A DNA stretch of 64,000 nt from Dryas octopetala (taxonomy: Eukaryota; Streptophyta; Magnoliopsida; Rosales; Rosaceae): positions 8,281,896-8,345,895 of the forward strand of contig OY992837.1 of the NCBI GenBank assembly GCA_963921425.1, in the 5' to 3' direction. The position numbers were made by a program, and so were the translations under genes. The notes under the pieces were generated by a model. It did no database searches, was not told where the DNA came from, and was given only the letters and a program-made list of their open reading frames with translations. Shown piece by piece: positions 1-10,085 of the stretch. Position 1 is the first letter of the stretch; the number at the start of each line of letters is the position of its first letter.

Positions 1-16
1 CCCATGTTATTTGTAT

Positions 17-359
17 GAGTTAATTACATTTGCACCTCTTGAGGTTTATCGTCTTTTCACATACACCCTTTGGAATTTTTAAAACTGTTGCATATAACCC
101 CCTATAGTGAGACGAAAAATAATGAAAAATTATGCAAAAAGACATGCTAAGGGGTTAAAATAGCCTAATAAGATTACTCGAGGTGTAAGGCGCAACCTCA
201 ATACAAAGATTTTCTTTTTTGTTTATTTATTTTTTTCTCTTGTAGGGGGGTTATATGCAATAGTTTTAAAACCTCAGGGGTGTATGTGTAATTTTTGAAA
301 TCTCAGGGGGTGTATGTGAAAAGACGATAAACTTCAGAGAATGTAAGTGTAATTAACTC
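17..359. mobile_element. Mutator-type MITE with long terminal inverted repeats
   Basis: The two ends are inverted copies of each other for roughly 95 bp, starting GAGTTAATTACA and ending with its complement. The direct repeat TTATTTGTAT stands immediately outside each end (7-16 and 360-369), a perfect 10-bp target duplication. Duplications of 9-11 bp are the hallmark of Mutator-like elements. There is no coding capacity, so it must have been mobilised in trans. Seen directly: the inverted ends and the duplication. Inferred: the superfamily. Confidence 0.85.
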
Positions 360-369
360 TTATTTGTAT

Positions 370-1100
370 AGACGTACTCTATAGCTTAGTTTGTCTTGGA
401 GTGTCTCACTGACTTTCATTTCACCCCTATTTTATGAAAAAATTATTGGTTGTATACGATACACCGTTATGTGATATAACAAATTCAACGTATAAGAGTA
501 TTATTGGACGGTATATTTATATTAGTAAAGTATAATAACATTCACTTATATTATGACACATTGAATGGTTACACCACGTGGCAGCGTATCGGATATACAA
601 AATAATTTCTCCATTTTATGCATATTATATCCAAAGCTCCACTTTGAGTAAAAAAAAAAGAGAGAAAAGCAAATAAAAATGTAACAATTAACAAAGCCAA
701 CACAAATATAGACAAACTTACTCCAAAGGTATATAAACTAAATCAGTATATGTACCAATACAAGAAGAAGAAGAATAAGATACCTCTAAAGCATTTTGGA
801 AAAAAAAAAATCTTTATATCAAGTAAAAAAAATGAAAGAAAGAATAAGAAAAAAGAATAAGACACCTCTGCCCCAGGTTGACAAAGATTGAAAACTAACC
901 TACTCCTAAGATATATAAACACAAATCATAATATGTACCAATATATATATATATAAGAAGAAAGGTAAAAAAAAAAAAAAAAAGAGAATACACCTCTAAC
1001 TCAGTTTAAAAAAGAGATGGAAGAAAAAAGAAGAATAATAAAATACCTATGGCTTAGGTTGAAAATTAAAGATTGAAAAAAAAAATGATATATCTTTGAT
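370..1100. other. Gene-free AT-rich stretch
   Basis: AT-rich DNA with A-runs and diverged repeats of a roughly 100-200-bp unit built of 'aagaagaataagatacctctaactcaggttga'-like words, recurring near 765-860, 955-1070 and again 1705-1900. No open reading frame of interest and no recognisable element ends. Confidence 0.5.
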
Positions 1101-1694
1101 GAAGAAATTACAGATTCAGTTCAGTTATTTTATACCTAGCACAATCTTTTTTAAGTTTTGTTTTGGTTCACTAATTGTTTCACTTGTTCAATAAAGGTCC
1201 ATATTTATTTTTTCAAATTTGGCATGCCTTTTATCCTATCAAATCTCACTCAAATTCAACAAACATATACTTGTTTTAAAGCTATGCATTTCTTGTTTAC
1301 AACCATATAAACATCATTCAAATTGGAGTTCTAAAATTCAAGATAATTGACCTCAAAGTAGGGTACCCGAAACTGCCAATTTTTCAAACTTCACCCAATC
1401 TCAATTCTCTTAGATTATAATACTTCAAATTTGTTTTTATGACTAAAAGATGATGAAATATAACTTATATTCTTCAATTATAATTGAAAAGTTAAACACA
1501 ACTCAAAAGATTTAAAGTCACAGATTTGGACTTTAATTGAAGAAAACACAATTCAATAGATATAAAGTCACAGATTTGGACCTTTATTGAACAAATGAAA
1601 TAATTAGTGGACCAAAACCGAACTTAAAAAAGATCGTGGACCAAAATTGAACTAGCTAAATATAAAATAAGTTAACCAAATTTGTAATTTTCTC
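1101..1694. mobile_element. Mutator-type MITE, copy 1 of a family also present at 48741-49285
   Basis: The left arm (from GAAGAAATTACAG) and the right arm (ending TTTGTAATTTTCTC) are inverted copies over about 120 bp, both carrying a 'ttggttcactaatt' block. The flanks read TATCTTTGA and TATCTTTAT, a decayed 9-bp target duplication. A second copy with the same arms and interior lies near 48.7 kb, where the flanking duplication is perfect. No coding capacity. Confidence 0.75.
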
Positions 1695-1919
1695 TATCTT
1701 TATAGGTTGAAAAAAGAAGAATAATAATATATCTCTAACTTAGGTTGAAAAGAAGAAGAATAATAATAATAATATATCTCTAACTTAGGTTGAAGAAAGA
1801 AGGACAATGATGAAGAATATAAAAAATAAAAAAATAGATCAATGTGCAGAATAAGAAGAATATAGAAGAAGAAGAAGAAGAAGATCGAAGAATATCCTAC
1901 TTACTTATTCTACTTAGTA

Positions 1920-2230
1920 GTAAATTCGTTGGCAATATGTCTACGCTGGTTCAAATCCAGCTTGGCCGAATAATTTGCCGATCCACCATGAAATGATCTA
2001 ATGAAATAATATAACCCATTTGTTGTTCTCCAAAAATGCCCGATCCCCCAATTCCCAATATGGAAGAGAAAAATTATTTTCTGATATATCTATACCACTA
2101 TTTATTTACTCTATTTTTACAACAAATTCCGATCTTGCTAATGATCTAGATTCATATCAGGATCTGTAAATATAAAGTAAAGTTTAAGGAAAAGAGTAAA
2201 TACAAAAAACGTTTTTCATTGAAAGAGTGA
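1920..2230 (+). other. Chloroplast DNA fragment in the nucleus (NUPT): 3' part of trnY-GUA plus trnY-trnD spacer
   Basis: From 1920 the sequence follows plastid trnY-GUA starting at its anticodon, through the T-arm (GGTTCAAATCC) to the acceptor stem near 1968. It then continues into spacer that I recognise as the plastid trnY-trnD interval. The 5' half of the tRNA (acceptor 5' strand, D-arm) is missing, so no functional tRNA can be made. Two substitutions in the acceptor region (CTTGGCCGA where plastids usually have CTCGGCCCA) fit an old insertion. The right border is approximate. Confidence 0.8.
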
Positions 2231-2937
2231 TTATTAAAGATGGAATTTGTTGATATTTATAAGTTTATAACGATGTACACTAGAAACATAGGTTCCAAAT
2301 TGAAAAAAAAGTCCTATTTAGTTCATTGAAACATGTATGCTTCAATAATCCGTTCTTTTTTACACTCAAGGCTTAATGCAAATGAAATATAATTATCTTG
2401 CTTTTGGAAGTTTCCGAATATCGACTATCAACGTTAATGCACTATCAAGAAAATTCATACACATAAAAAACACGACACACATCCACAATACTAAAATTTT
2501 TAATTAAAAAACTAAAATGGTAAAAATCGATTGTCATAATCATAATTACTAATTTTCAGTTGCTTAAATTATGGTATTATTTGTGTATCATTAAAGTTGT
2601 CATTTGAATACACCCATAGACAATATAGGAATGCTAAATAATAAAGTTAAACAAAATGTAAAAGGAAAGTAATCCAATATGACATCATTTAATGAGTTTA
2701 GATTGAAAATGAAAAATCCTTGAATTACATCCAAACATAATACATATGACATTTGGGTGTATATCTAAATATCCATAAAAAGTACTTACTCCAACGTCCA
2801 AAGTTGGAGTTGAAAGTCTGTTTCTCCCATTGCTTCCTCGATCGATCAGTACCAAAAGAATTAAGTAAAAATTGAAGATTAATTACATTGAATTTGAAAA
2901 AAAATAGTTAATAAATTTGTAACACCATCATAAGTAT
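2231..2937. other. Gene-free AT-rich stretch
   Basis: No element ends, tandem repeats or coding frames stand out. The right part is the 3' flank of the minus-strand gene that ends at 2938. Confidence 0.4.
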
Positions 2938-3384
2938 TCATCTCTTTTGAACTTCCTCCTTGACAACCTCTCCCAAATCCACAGTTCGAATCTTGAAGCG
3001 CTCGAGCTTTTGCAATAACTCCCCCACTGGTCCTTGAGTGCCGCGCGTAGTAGTAGTAGTAGCAGTACATTTTTGTACAGTGACCGGAGCTCTTTTTGCT
3101 GCTAATATTTTTTCACGAAGCTCAGAGATGAACCCAACTAACCCATCAAGACCTTCCCTATCTTCCTCTTCATCTGTTAATGGTGGTGACATGGTTGGTG
3201 GTGCCACATGAACATCAACAACAGGGTCATATATGCTGAATGGCCTGGTGGGCTGAGGCAATGATATTGGTAATTGTTCTGATGATGAGGACATTGAAGC
3301 ACTCATCTCACCGTCTCTGTTTACTGGTCTTGCGGGTTGAGGAAATTGATCATACAGTTGGCATGGACATGTATCTGAACTCAT
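2938..3384 (-). CDS. Unrecognised single-exon protein, 148 residues
   Basis: I do not recognise the family. The frame opens with an ATG at 3382-3384 and closes just before an AT-rich flank. Residues 1-75 are rich in Ser, Pro and acidic residues and look disordered, with two similar Pro-Arg-Pro words (QPARP, QPTRP). Residues about 78-95 (acidic then LVGFISELREKILAAKR) could form a short amphipathic helix, followed by a Thr run and a second charged helical stretch to the Lys/Arg-rich C-terminus. There is no signal peptide or membrane segment. Upstream on the same strand a TATA-like TTATATATA lies at about 3569-3577, about 185 bp before the start codon, which supports a real promoter. GC content is higher than the flanks. 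A host gene is likely; its function cannot be read. Confidence 0.6.
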   Translation of the reverse strand: MSSDTCPCQLYDQFPQPARPVNRDGEMSASMSSSSEQLPISLPQPTRPFSIYDPVVDVHVAPPTMSPPLTDEEEDREGLDGLVGFISELREKILAAKRAPVTVQKCTATTTTTRGTQGPVGELLQKLERFKIRTVDLGEVVKEEVQKR

Positions 3385-3567
3385 TCTTTGTACACCTGAA
3401 GATTTAATTTATAGCAGCTCTGAACCAAAATGATTGTACTGAATCTTGATTGATTGCTAAAACTAGATAGAGGGTTTGAAGCAAATCTATTTGGTGCTTT
3501 TGTTTTGTAGGAGACTGGGTAGAGAGGGCAAGCAAATGGTTTGAGAATCATTGATTTGCATGCTCTG

Positions 3568-3581
3568 GTATATATAAGGAC
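3568..3581 (-). promoter_or_regulatory. Probable TATA box of the 148-residue gene
   Basis: On the minus strand the sequence reads CCTTATATATACC, about 185 bp before the ATG at 3384, which would give a leader of roughly 155 nt. Position and composition fit a plant TATA box; there is no transcript evidence. Confidence 0.45.
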
Positions 3582-3599
3582 TGGAGAGATGTGACAAAT

Positions 3600-5010
3600 T
3601 CTGGTTGAAACAATCAACATTCAGATAATGCACGCACTTTGAAAAGCAGCCAATTCAATATAAGGAATGTACCATGACGAGTGTTGCTGAAAAATCAAGA
3701 ATTCAAACTTTGAAGAGCAAGTCAACCTTTCAGCCCACATTCCCACAAGACAATTTTGGTTTAGTCGTTGATTGTGTCAACACTCTTCTTCTTATCTTTT
3801 AAAAAAAATATCTCCAGGCTGGTGTTCAAGTCTATGAGATGCACAAACATAAAAATCAATTATTAGATTAGATAACCTAACGTGCTGACACAAACAAATA
3901 AATTGGGAAAATGGGAACTGCCTAATTTGACATTTCCATGGGGTAATATTGACCAATTTACTTGCCAAATGAATATGGAAATTACAGGCTGCTCATCTTT
4001 TTACCTACAAATGATGTTTTTATGTAAAAAGTAAATTACTAGTTGATACTAAATTTGCGCAAAATTTTTATACATCAAGTTTTGTAAAGAGCATTATTCA
4101 AGCATGGCAACCAAAAGTACATGCCTCTTTAATTTTAAAAATAAAAACATATTTTCACTTTCTAAGTAATCTCTTCCTGCCAATCAAAAAATTATTTTGT
4201 GTGACAATTATACTGTGTGACATACCAAATAAACTTTGTTTCACAACTACTTTTTTTTTATTATTTTTTGATTTGGAGGAGGGGGATCGAACTTGGATGC
4301 AGAGTGTGCAATTTCACGATCCTTTTCAACTGAACAACTGCTACTTCACAACTATCTTACTTAACAGTTATTTATTCTCACAAGAATACCAAACTAATCC
4401 TAAGCCATAATCAAGCATCATCTTTGCCAGCAAATCAGATTACATTTCCATTAATTGTGGATCATGTTTTTTATTGCTTAATCGACTCTTTAAACTTAGC
4501 TTTTAGACTTGTATATTTAAATTTGTACGCAGCAATACAAATATTGAAGGATTATACACACTGGAATTATTTCTTATAATAACTTCTCCAATCAATCTCC
4601 CTATCTTTTTTCTTCTCATTTTCTCCTTTTTTTTTTCCACCTAGTCTTCTTTCCGTCCTTGTTTTGTCCCAAAACAGAGCATCAAGCTCATCCTTGCCTT
4701 GTAGAAAATGGATGTTCAATGCTTACAGTCGCATTATCATGCACTCCAGGAATTTAGCATTGAGGCAATCCACTAGAAAAACAAAACAAAAATTGAATTT
4801 AATCAATAATCCATAGACCTCAACAATCTTCGATCACTCGGTGGTTAACATTTTAATAAAGCACTTATGATGTTCTGAACCGTCAGATTTTAACTTCGCT
4901 TGAACTTTCATCCAACGACTTAGAACACGATAAGTGCTACATCGAAATAATAACCGGGTGCGTTATCAGTTATCACTCTATAAAATGTATTTACACATGA
5001 AACAAAATCT
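3600..5010. other. Intergenic region between the 148-residue gene and the DUF247 gene
   Basis: Mostly AT-rich. The part next to the gene at 2938-3384 has several TTGAC/GTCAA words (3721-3780) that could be W-box sites for WRKY factors. A T-rich run at 4251-4270 is followed by 'gggatcgaacttgg', which resembles a polymerase III B box as found in tRNA-derived repeats, but no complete SINE can be delimited. No coding frame is credible. Confidence 0.35.
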
Positions 5011-5015
5011 TGATT

Positions 5016-6458
5016 TCAAGGTTGATAATAACTGAGAACAGAGTACAAGGTCTGCAACAAGGTGAGTATGAGCAAAATCAAAGCAGCAAAGGCAGATATG
5101 AAGGACCAAGGAGTGTCAAAGTAAGTGTACTTGAAGCTAGCCCATTGAACATGCCAACTATTCCTGTAATAGTCATGCACATCATTGAACAATTTCGACA
5201 GATAACACCTATCCATGTCAAAAGCCACATCCTTCCCCAAATTGTTGATGAAGTGAGCCACCTCCCCATCGTTCCCAAAGCAATTTTCCATGATGTTACG
5301 GTCACAAAGATACTCAACATCCTTGTAAGTGTTGACAAGGCAATCGAGCAGAGTGGCGTAAGTGGTAATGTGCTTGGAGCATGACTTGTGGCACTGCTCG
5401 TAGGCCACGCAGTTGAGCAAGAAAGAGCTCATGAAATCGTCGATTGTTATGTTGGGCATTTCAAGCACTCCGCGCTTGAATTTGATCACCAAGAAACTCT
5501 CGGCCTTGCTCGCCTTGAGCTTGATTCCGGCGTGGCGGAGCTTGGACACACAATGAATGACTTGGGTTGGGATGCTGCTGCTGGTGTTTGGGTCATCGTG
5601 GCCTGGTGGGATCAAACTTGATCGAACCAAATCAAGCAAATGCATAGCTTCGAGGTTGTGGTACTTTTCTATGACATGGTCGGGTCTTTGCATATTGTGG
5701 TTGAAGAATTGTAAGGCCAGAAGGGACAACGATTTGCCAGAAGATTTATCCTCCGGCGTGCTTGAGAGGTTGTACAAATGCTCGAGAACAAAAAATGGGA
5801 TTTGATTTTCAAGACGAAGAAAATCTCTGACTATAAATGGGATTATCCAGACCATAGTGACAAGAGGGTCATCTTGCTCGAAACGAACCAAATGGCCATA
5901 TTTTCGAAACAATTCGATTATGAAGCAACCATCAAGAACCATCATTTCCAAAAATTCATCAGTATTGAGACTGATTGTTTCAGAGTAACACTCTCTGGCT
6001 TTAGCTTCTAATGGCTCTATGGCTTTGAGATAGTAATCGACTCCGAAGCCTTGTGTTCTTGATAGCATAGAACCCAGATACCGCCACTTGTGCTCTTCGA
6101 TCATCTTTAGGCGCGGCTGGCCACGGTGGTAGGGGCCTATGGAGACGATGTGGGGTTGGTACGACTTGCCATTGATCTCGAGTAGGCTATGTGGGACTCT
6201 GAAAATGCAACAGGAAGCTTTGCCTGCGGCATTGCTTAGCAGCCTTGGTGGGTCTGAGATCTTCTGGTACATGGAGGCCAAGCGATCCCTGTTCACCTCC
6301 CAGATCCTGATGACGTGGTTGTTGCCTTCTTCTTGTGGTGGATCGGTGCCCATCTCAGGTGGAGTGTTGTAGATGATGAACAATTGGGGTTCTGAAATTG
6401 GAGTTGACTGTCTGTTGTGATGAAAGATCAAGAAAGTTGTTGGGAAACTTGATAACAT
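5016..6458 (-). CDS. DUF247 (UPF0481) family protein with C-terminal membrane anchor
   Basis: Single-exon gene of 480 codons. From about residue 75 it shows the family's usual landmarks in order: CCIFRVPHSL, then SIGPYHRG, an EEHKWRYL helix, the MMVLDGCFIIELFRK block, and the DFLRLENQIPFFVLEHLY block. The C-terminus has one hydrophobic segment at about 453-475 followed by a short tail, as usual for these plant plasma-membrane-associated proteins. The molecular function of DUF247 is not established; some members act in grass self-incompatibility. Two starts are possible. The first ATG is at 6458. An internal ATG at 6353 begins MGTDPPQEEG, gives 445 residues and lacks the odd hydrophobic first 35 residues; I slightly favour it biologically but report the full frame. 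The frame is uninterrupted. A 19-C run sits 28 bp upstream. Confidence 0.9.
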   Translation of the reverse strand: MLSSFPTTFLIFHHNRQSTPISEPQLFIIYNTPPEMGTDPPQEEGNNHVIRIWEVNRDRLASMYQKISDPPRLLSNAAGKASCCIFRVPHSLLEINGKSYQPHIVSIGPYHRGQPRLKMIEEHKWRYLGSMLSRTQGFGVDYYLKAIEPLEAKARECYSETISLNTDEFLEMMVLDGCFIIELFRKYGHLVRFEQDDPLVTMVWIIPFIVRDFLRLENQIPFFVLEHLYNLSSTPEDKSSGKSLSLLALQFFNHNMQRPDHVIEKYHNLEAMHLLDLVRSSLIPPGHDDPNTSSSIPTQVIHCVSKLRHAGIKLKASKAESFLVIKFKRGVLEMPNITIDDFMSSFLLNCVAYEQCHKSCSKHITTYATLLDCLVNTYKDVEYLCDRNIMENCFGNDGEVAHFINNLGKDVAFDMDRCYLSKLFNDVHDYYRNSWHVQWASFKYTYFDTPWSFISAFAALILLILTLLQTLYSVLSYYQP

Positions 6459-7173
6459 AAAAAAAGGTCAAAGTTGCTCAACAGACCCCCCCCCCCCCCC
6501 CCCCTCTATTAAAACTTAGTTCTAATTTAGATTATTTCTAATTTAGATTATTTAATTTTCAATTGAAATGAGCATACACTTGAAATGATCCACCTAAAAA
6601 GATGCTCATTAATCACTTCATCTAAATTTTTTAAATGCTTCCAAATTTCAAGAAAAATCTTTCAATTTCCTTAACAAAATAGTGTTTTTAATACACTAAT
6701 ATTTTTTTTATTTATGTACCAGTGTACCACATAAATTCTAAATTTCAATACACTAATACATGAAATTATTTCTTCTCTCAAAAGAAAAACACAAAATGAG
6801 AGAAGAAAAAAACCAATCCAATTTTCTTCTCATTGTTTTTTATCAGCTCTTTCAAATGAAGTGTGACCCATTGTATTCTAGGAATCATCTAAGATCCATT
6901 GTATGAAGTGTGACCCATTGTATTCTAAGATCCATCCCGTACGAGAAAGCTAGAAAATAGTTCATTCTAGCATCTCCCTATATTATTAAAGCCCATTATT
7001 AGTACAGCATGAGGGTGTCATAGTGCTGTTGTTTTCCATTTGTTGTATTATTACAGCCCACTATTAGAAGCCCATTAATTTTTCTTTTTGATGATTAGTA
7101 AGCCCATTATTAATAACCCAAGATCATGCACGGTGCATATAGATTGACGATATGTTATTAGTATTAATTTTTA
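6459..7173. other. Upstream region of the DUF247 gene with C19 tract and a 46-bp tandem duplication
   Basis: Contains 19 consecutive Cs at 6486-6504 and a short repeat 'attatttctaatttag' near 6530-6555. A 23-bp word beginning GAAGTGTGACCC occurs at 6859 and again at 6905. Copies of 'agcccattattag' are scattered over 6990-7115. No gene. Confidence 0.5.
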
Positions 7174-8439
7174 GAGCAAATTATAATTTAGTACCTCAAC
7201 TTTACATGTTGTTTCAACTTAGTACCCAAACTTTGAAAACTTGTAAAAAAGTACCTCAACTATCATTTTATGTCAAAATAGTACCTCCGTTAGTTTTTCC
7301 GTTAAATAAACCGTTATTTACTGACGTGGCAGGGGTATTTTCTTCTTTTTTTCTAAATTTAAAAAATTTTTGAATAAAAAAATTTCTAAAAATAATTAAA
7401 TAAAAAAATTTCAAAAAAAAAAAAAAAAACCCTTTCCATGCCCCACGCCCATCCCCCATCCCTTCCCCGCCCCCCAGCCATCCCCTCCTCCTCCCCGCCC
7501 CTACACAGCCAGCCCCCCACTCCCCCCACCCATCCCCTCCCTACTCCTCCCCGCCCCCACCCAGCCAGCCCCCAGCCATCCTCCCCCTCTCCCTGCCCCG
7601 ACCCACCCTCTCCCCCACCCCAGTCCCAGCCATCCTTACTCATTCTGTCTCAGCCCCCCACGCCGGTGAGAGAGGTCGATTCAATATTGGTCGTCAGATG
7701 CGCGGACTTTAACTCGGGTCGTCACTTTGCCGGAGGAGAAGGAAAGGCCAAGGGAGCTCCGTCGCCAATCTCCGTCCACCAGCCTCAAGCCACTGCGTCG
7801 TCGCAGGCCGAGCCAAACAGAGTCGTCAGCGTCAAGAACATGTCAGCGCGGTCGTCGATCCCTAGCCCGAGCCCGTGGCCGAGCCCCTACCCACACGGCG
7901 TAGCTGCCAGGCCGCTGCCGGCGAGGGTGTCGCCTTCTCCAACCAGGTCGTCGACGCCGGGGAGGTTCTTCCGGTGGAGGTTCGCGCCTCCTTTCTAGCG
8001 AAGCGTTTTGGGCAGGCGAAGCCGAAGCAGAGCCCGATTCCTGAGGAGGAGGTGCGACGGGACTGGGGTGGGGGAGTGAGGGGCTGGCTGGGTGGGGGCG
8101 GGGAGGAGGAGGGGATGGCTGGGGGGAGGGGAAGGGAGGGGGGATAGGCGTGGGGCATGGAAAGGGTTTTTTTTTTTTTTTGAAATTTTTTTATTTAATT
8201 ATTTTTAGAAATTTTTTTATTCAAAATTTTTTTAAAATATTATTATTTTTTAAATTTAGAGAAAAAAGACAAAAATACCCCTGCCACGTCAACAAATAAC
8301 GGTTTATTTAACGGAAAAACTAACGGAGGTGCTATTTTGACACAAAATGAAAGTTGAGGTACTTTTTTGCAAGTTTTCAAAGTTGGGGTACTAAGTTGAA
8401 ACAACATGTAAAGTTGAGGTACTAAATTGTAATTTGCTC
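7174..8439. mobile_element. Mutator-type non-autonomous element with long inverted repeats and GC-rich interior
   Basis: The left end GAGCAAATTATAATTTAGTA is mirrored at the right end (…ATTTGCTC). Inverted homology continues for about 260 bp of AT-rich arm and then into a C-rich block (about 7440-7640) mirrored by a G-rich block (about 8050-8157). The flanks TAATTTTTA (7165-7173) and TAATTTTTT (8440-8448) match at 8 of 9 positions, fitting a Mutator target duplication. The middle (about 7670-8040) is GC-rich and unlike the arms. It has long open frames on both strands, but I recognise no protein; it may be a captured gene fragment. The arms resemble those at 46943-48306. Confidence 0.75.
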
Positions 8440-8755
8440 TAATTTTTTTTATCTGGGGTCTCAGAATTCAAATTGAAAACTTTTCTAATATTGTAGAGAA
8501 AAATATCATTATACTAATACCTAGTTGGTGAAAATATACATGTAATGAGTAATTTCTTTCCTTTTTTTTTTTGGTCTACAAAGTTCTTAATTACCTACAC
8601 TTCTTAAAATTTCATTTCATTGTTGTTGGCTGATTACATGAAAGGTAAAGCATATCTTAGTCATTTTGGATATGGAGTTAATCGGAAGAGCTAAAATCCT
8701 AGAATTCTCTTTCACTTTGAACGGCACAAAGGTAAAGCATATTATTATAACACTA
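8440..8755. other. Gene-free spacer between two transposon insertions
   Basis: AT-rich sequence between the Mutator-type element and the solo LTR. The word 'ggtaaagcatat' occurs at 8644 and 8731. Nothing else is seen. Confidence 0.4.
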
Positions 8756-9776
8756 TGTTGATGCACAAAATTCGTCATGCAATCAACCTAACCTTTAACC
8801 TCCACGTCAAGGTTTACGTCAGCCAACACATCACTCTTCTTCCACCATGCACACCAAAACGACGAACACTAAGCGTAAGGGGGCACCTGTGTGGTACCGG
8901 CTAAGGATCGACGCTCAAGTCAGTAATCACACCTTATTTCAAAGTAGTCTAAAGAGCTAAGAGTTGTATATCTTACCTGAGGGCTACCAGGCCCTATTTA
9001 TAATGATTATCGTCAAGGGTCTCCTTACCCTTATTGAACAAGGGTTCTTCATAGCTTGCCGCGTAAGTCGTAACCTAGGATACGCCATGACACCTTGTCC
9101 AAATAGAACATGTCTTCTACTAGGTTGATTCTCGCGCAAGCCGGGCCTTCTAACCAAGAAGCTTATTCATTCCACCCTAATCCCCCACGGAATTCACTTC
9201 CTAGGACCTCTTTACTTGGGTCCCTAAGTGTGATCTTATGCCGATACAGGACCACATCCAGAGCGTCTCTCCTCTCAGGGTATCCCCCGGGTGTAGGCCT
9301 CTGAGGTTCCCTTATGACGAAGCCCAAAGCCTGGATCCTTGGGCCTGGGCCTTCTACTAGTGTTGAGGCTAAGCTATCCTTAGCCTCGTGCATATCATGC
9401 AACGAGGCCCACTTGGGCCTCGTGGCTTTATGGTATCGAGCGCTCGTATCCATAAGTGTCTAGCTCATGATCCATCACGATTATCATTCGTGTTCAAACC
9501 AAAGCTAACCTAACCTCGCCTCTCTTGGTCACCAGGCCTCCCCAACCTTGGCCCATTGGTTGACAAGCCCATAGTTGGGCCTTGGTCCTTTGGGTCTTAA
9601 GCTCGTGTTTAGGCCTTGCCCTATCCATTAGTCATTTTGAGCCTATGGACACGTTTCTAGTCTTTTAGATTTTTTTTATCCCCGCCTAGGCAAACAACAA
9701 CCTTATAACGTCATCCAAGTCTAGTTGTTCTCTTCTACGATGCATAGTTCTACTCGACCGAAAACGGGTATCAACA
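8756..9776 (-). mobile_element. Solo LTR of a retrotransposon, 1021 bp
   Basis: The element starts TGTTGAT and ends ATCAACA, the short inverted ends typical of LTRs. It is bounded by CACTA on both sides (8751-8755 and 9777-9781), a perfect 5-bp target duplication. On the minus strand TATAAATAG (8994-9002) would be the promoter TATA box and is followed by a typical R-U5 stretch, so the LTR points to the minus strand. No gag-pol sequence or second LTR is attached, so recombination between two LTRs probably removed the interior. The GC content is clearly higher than the surroundings. Confidence 0.88.
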
Positions 9777-10085
9777 CACTACATCATATAAAGCATATCA
9801 TGATACAATACACCCTCCTAACACAAAATATCACCCTTAATTATAATGCTCGAAGCTAAAGGTATATAATCCTTTTTTACTCACGCAAATTATTTCCTGA
9901 CTAAGGTTGCTATGTTGAACAATTTTCCTCTAACAATTAATATGTCAATTAATTTACACTTCTTCGCATGAGATCTTAATTCCTTTTAGTTTAACCGGAA
10001 ATTTCTATGTGTGGCTCCTATTAGGTGATAGATTCGGTGTGACTATGATACAACATTGAAGTATCAGTATTAATTAAAAAACTTA

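Noticed and set aside
1920-1969. tRNA-Tyr gene
   Set aside because: Only the part from the anticodon to the acceptor 3' strand is present; D-arm and 5' acceptor strand are missing, so it is a plastid-derived fragment.
5010-6372. Plus-strand frames of 77-124 codons across the DUF247 gene
   Set aside because: Antisense shadows of the minus-strand coding region with no domain of their own.
7438-8158. Pro/Ser-rich frames of 90-186 codons
   Set aside because: They lie in the mirrored C-rich and G-rich blocks of a transposon, overlap on both strands and show no domain.
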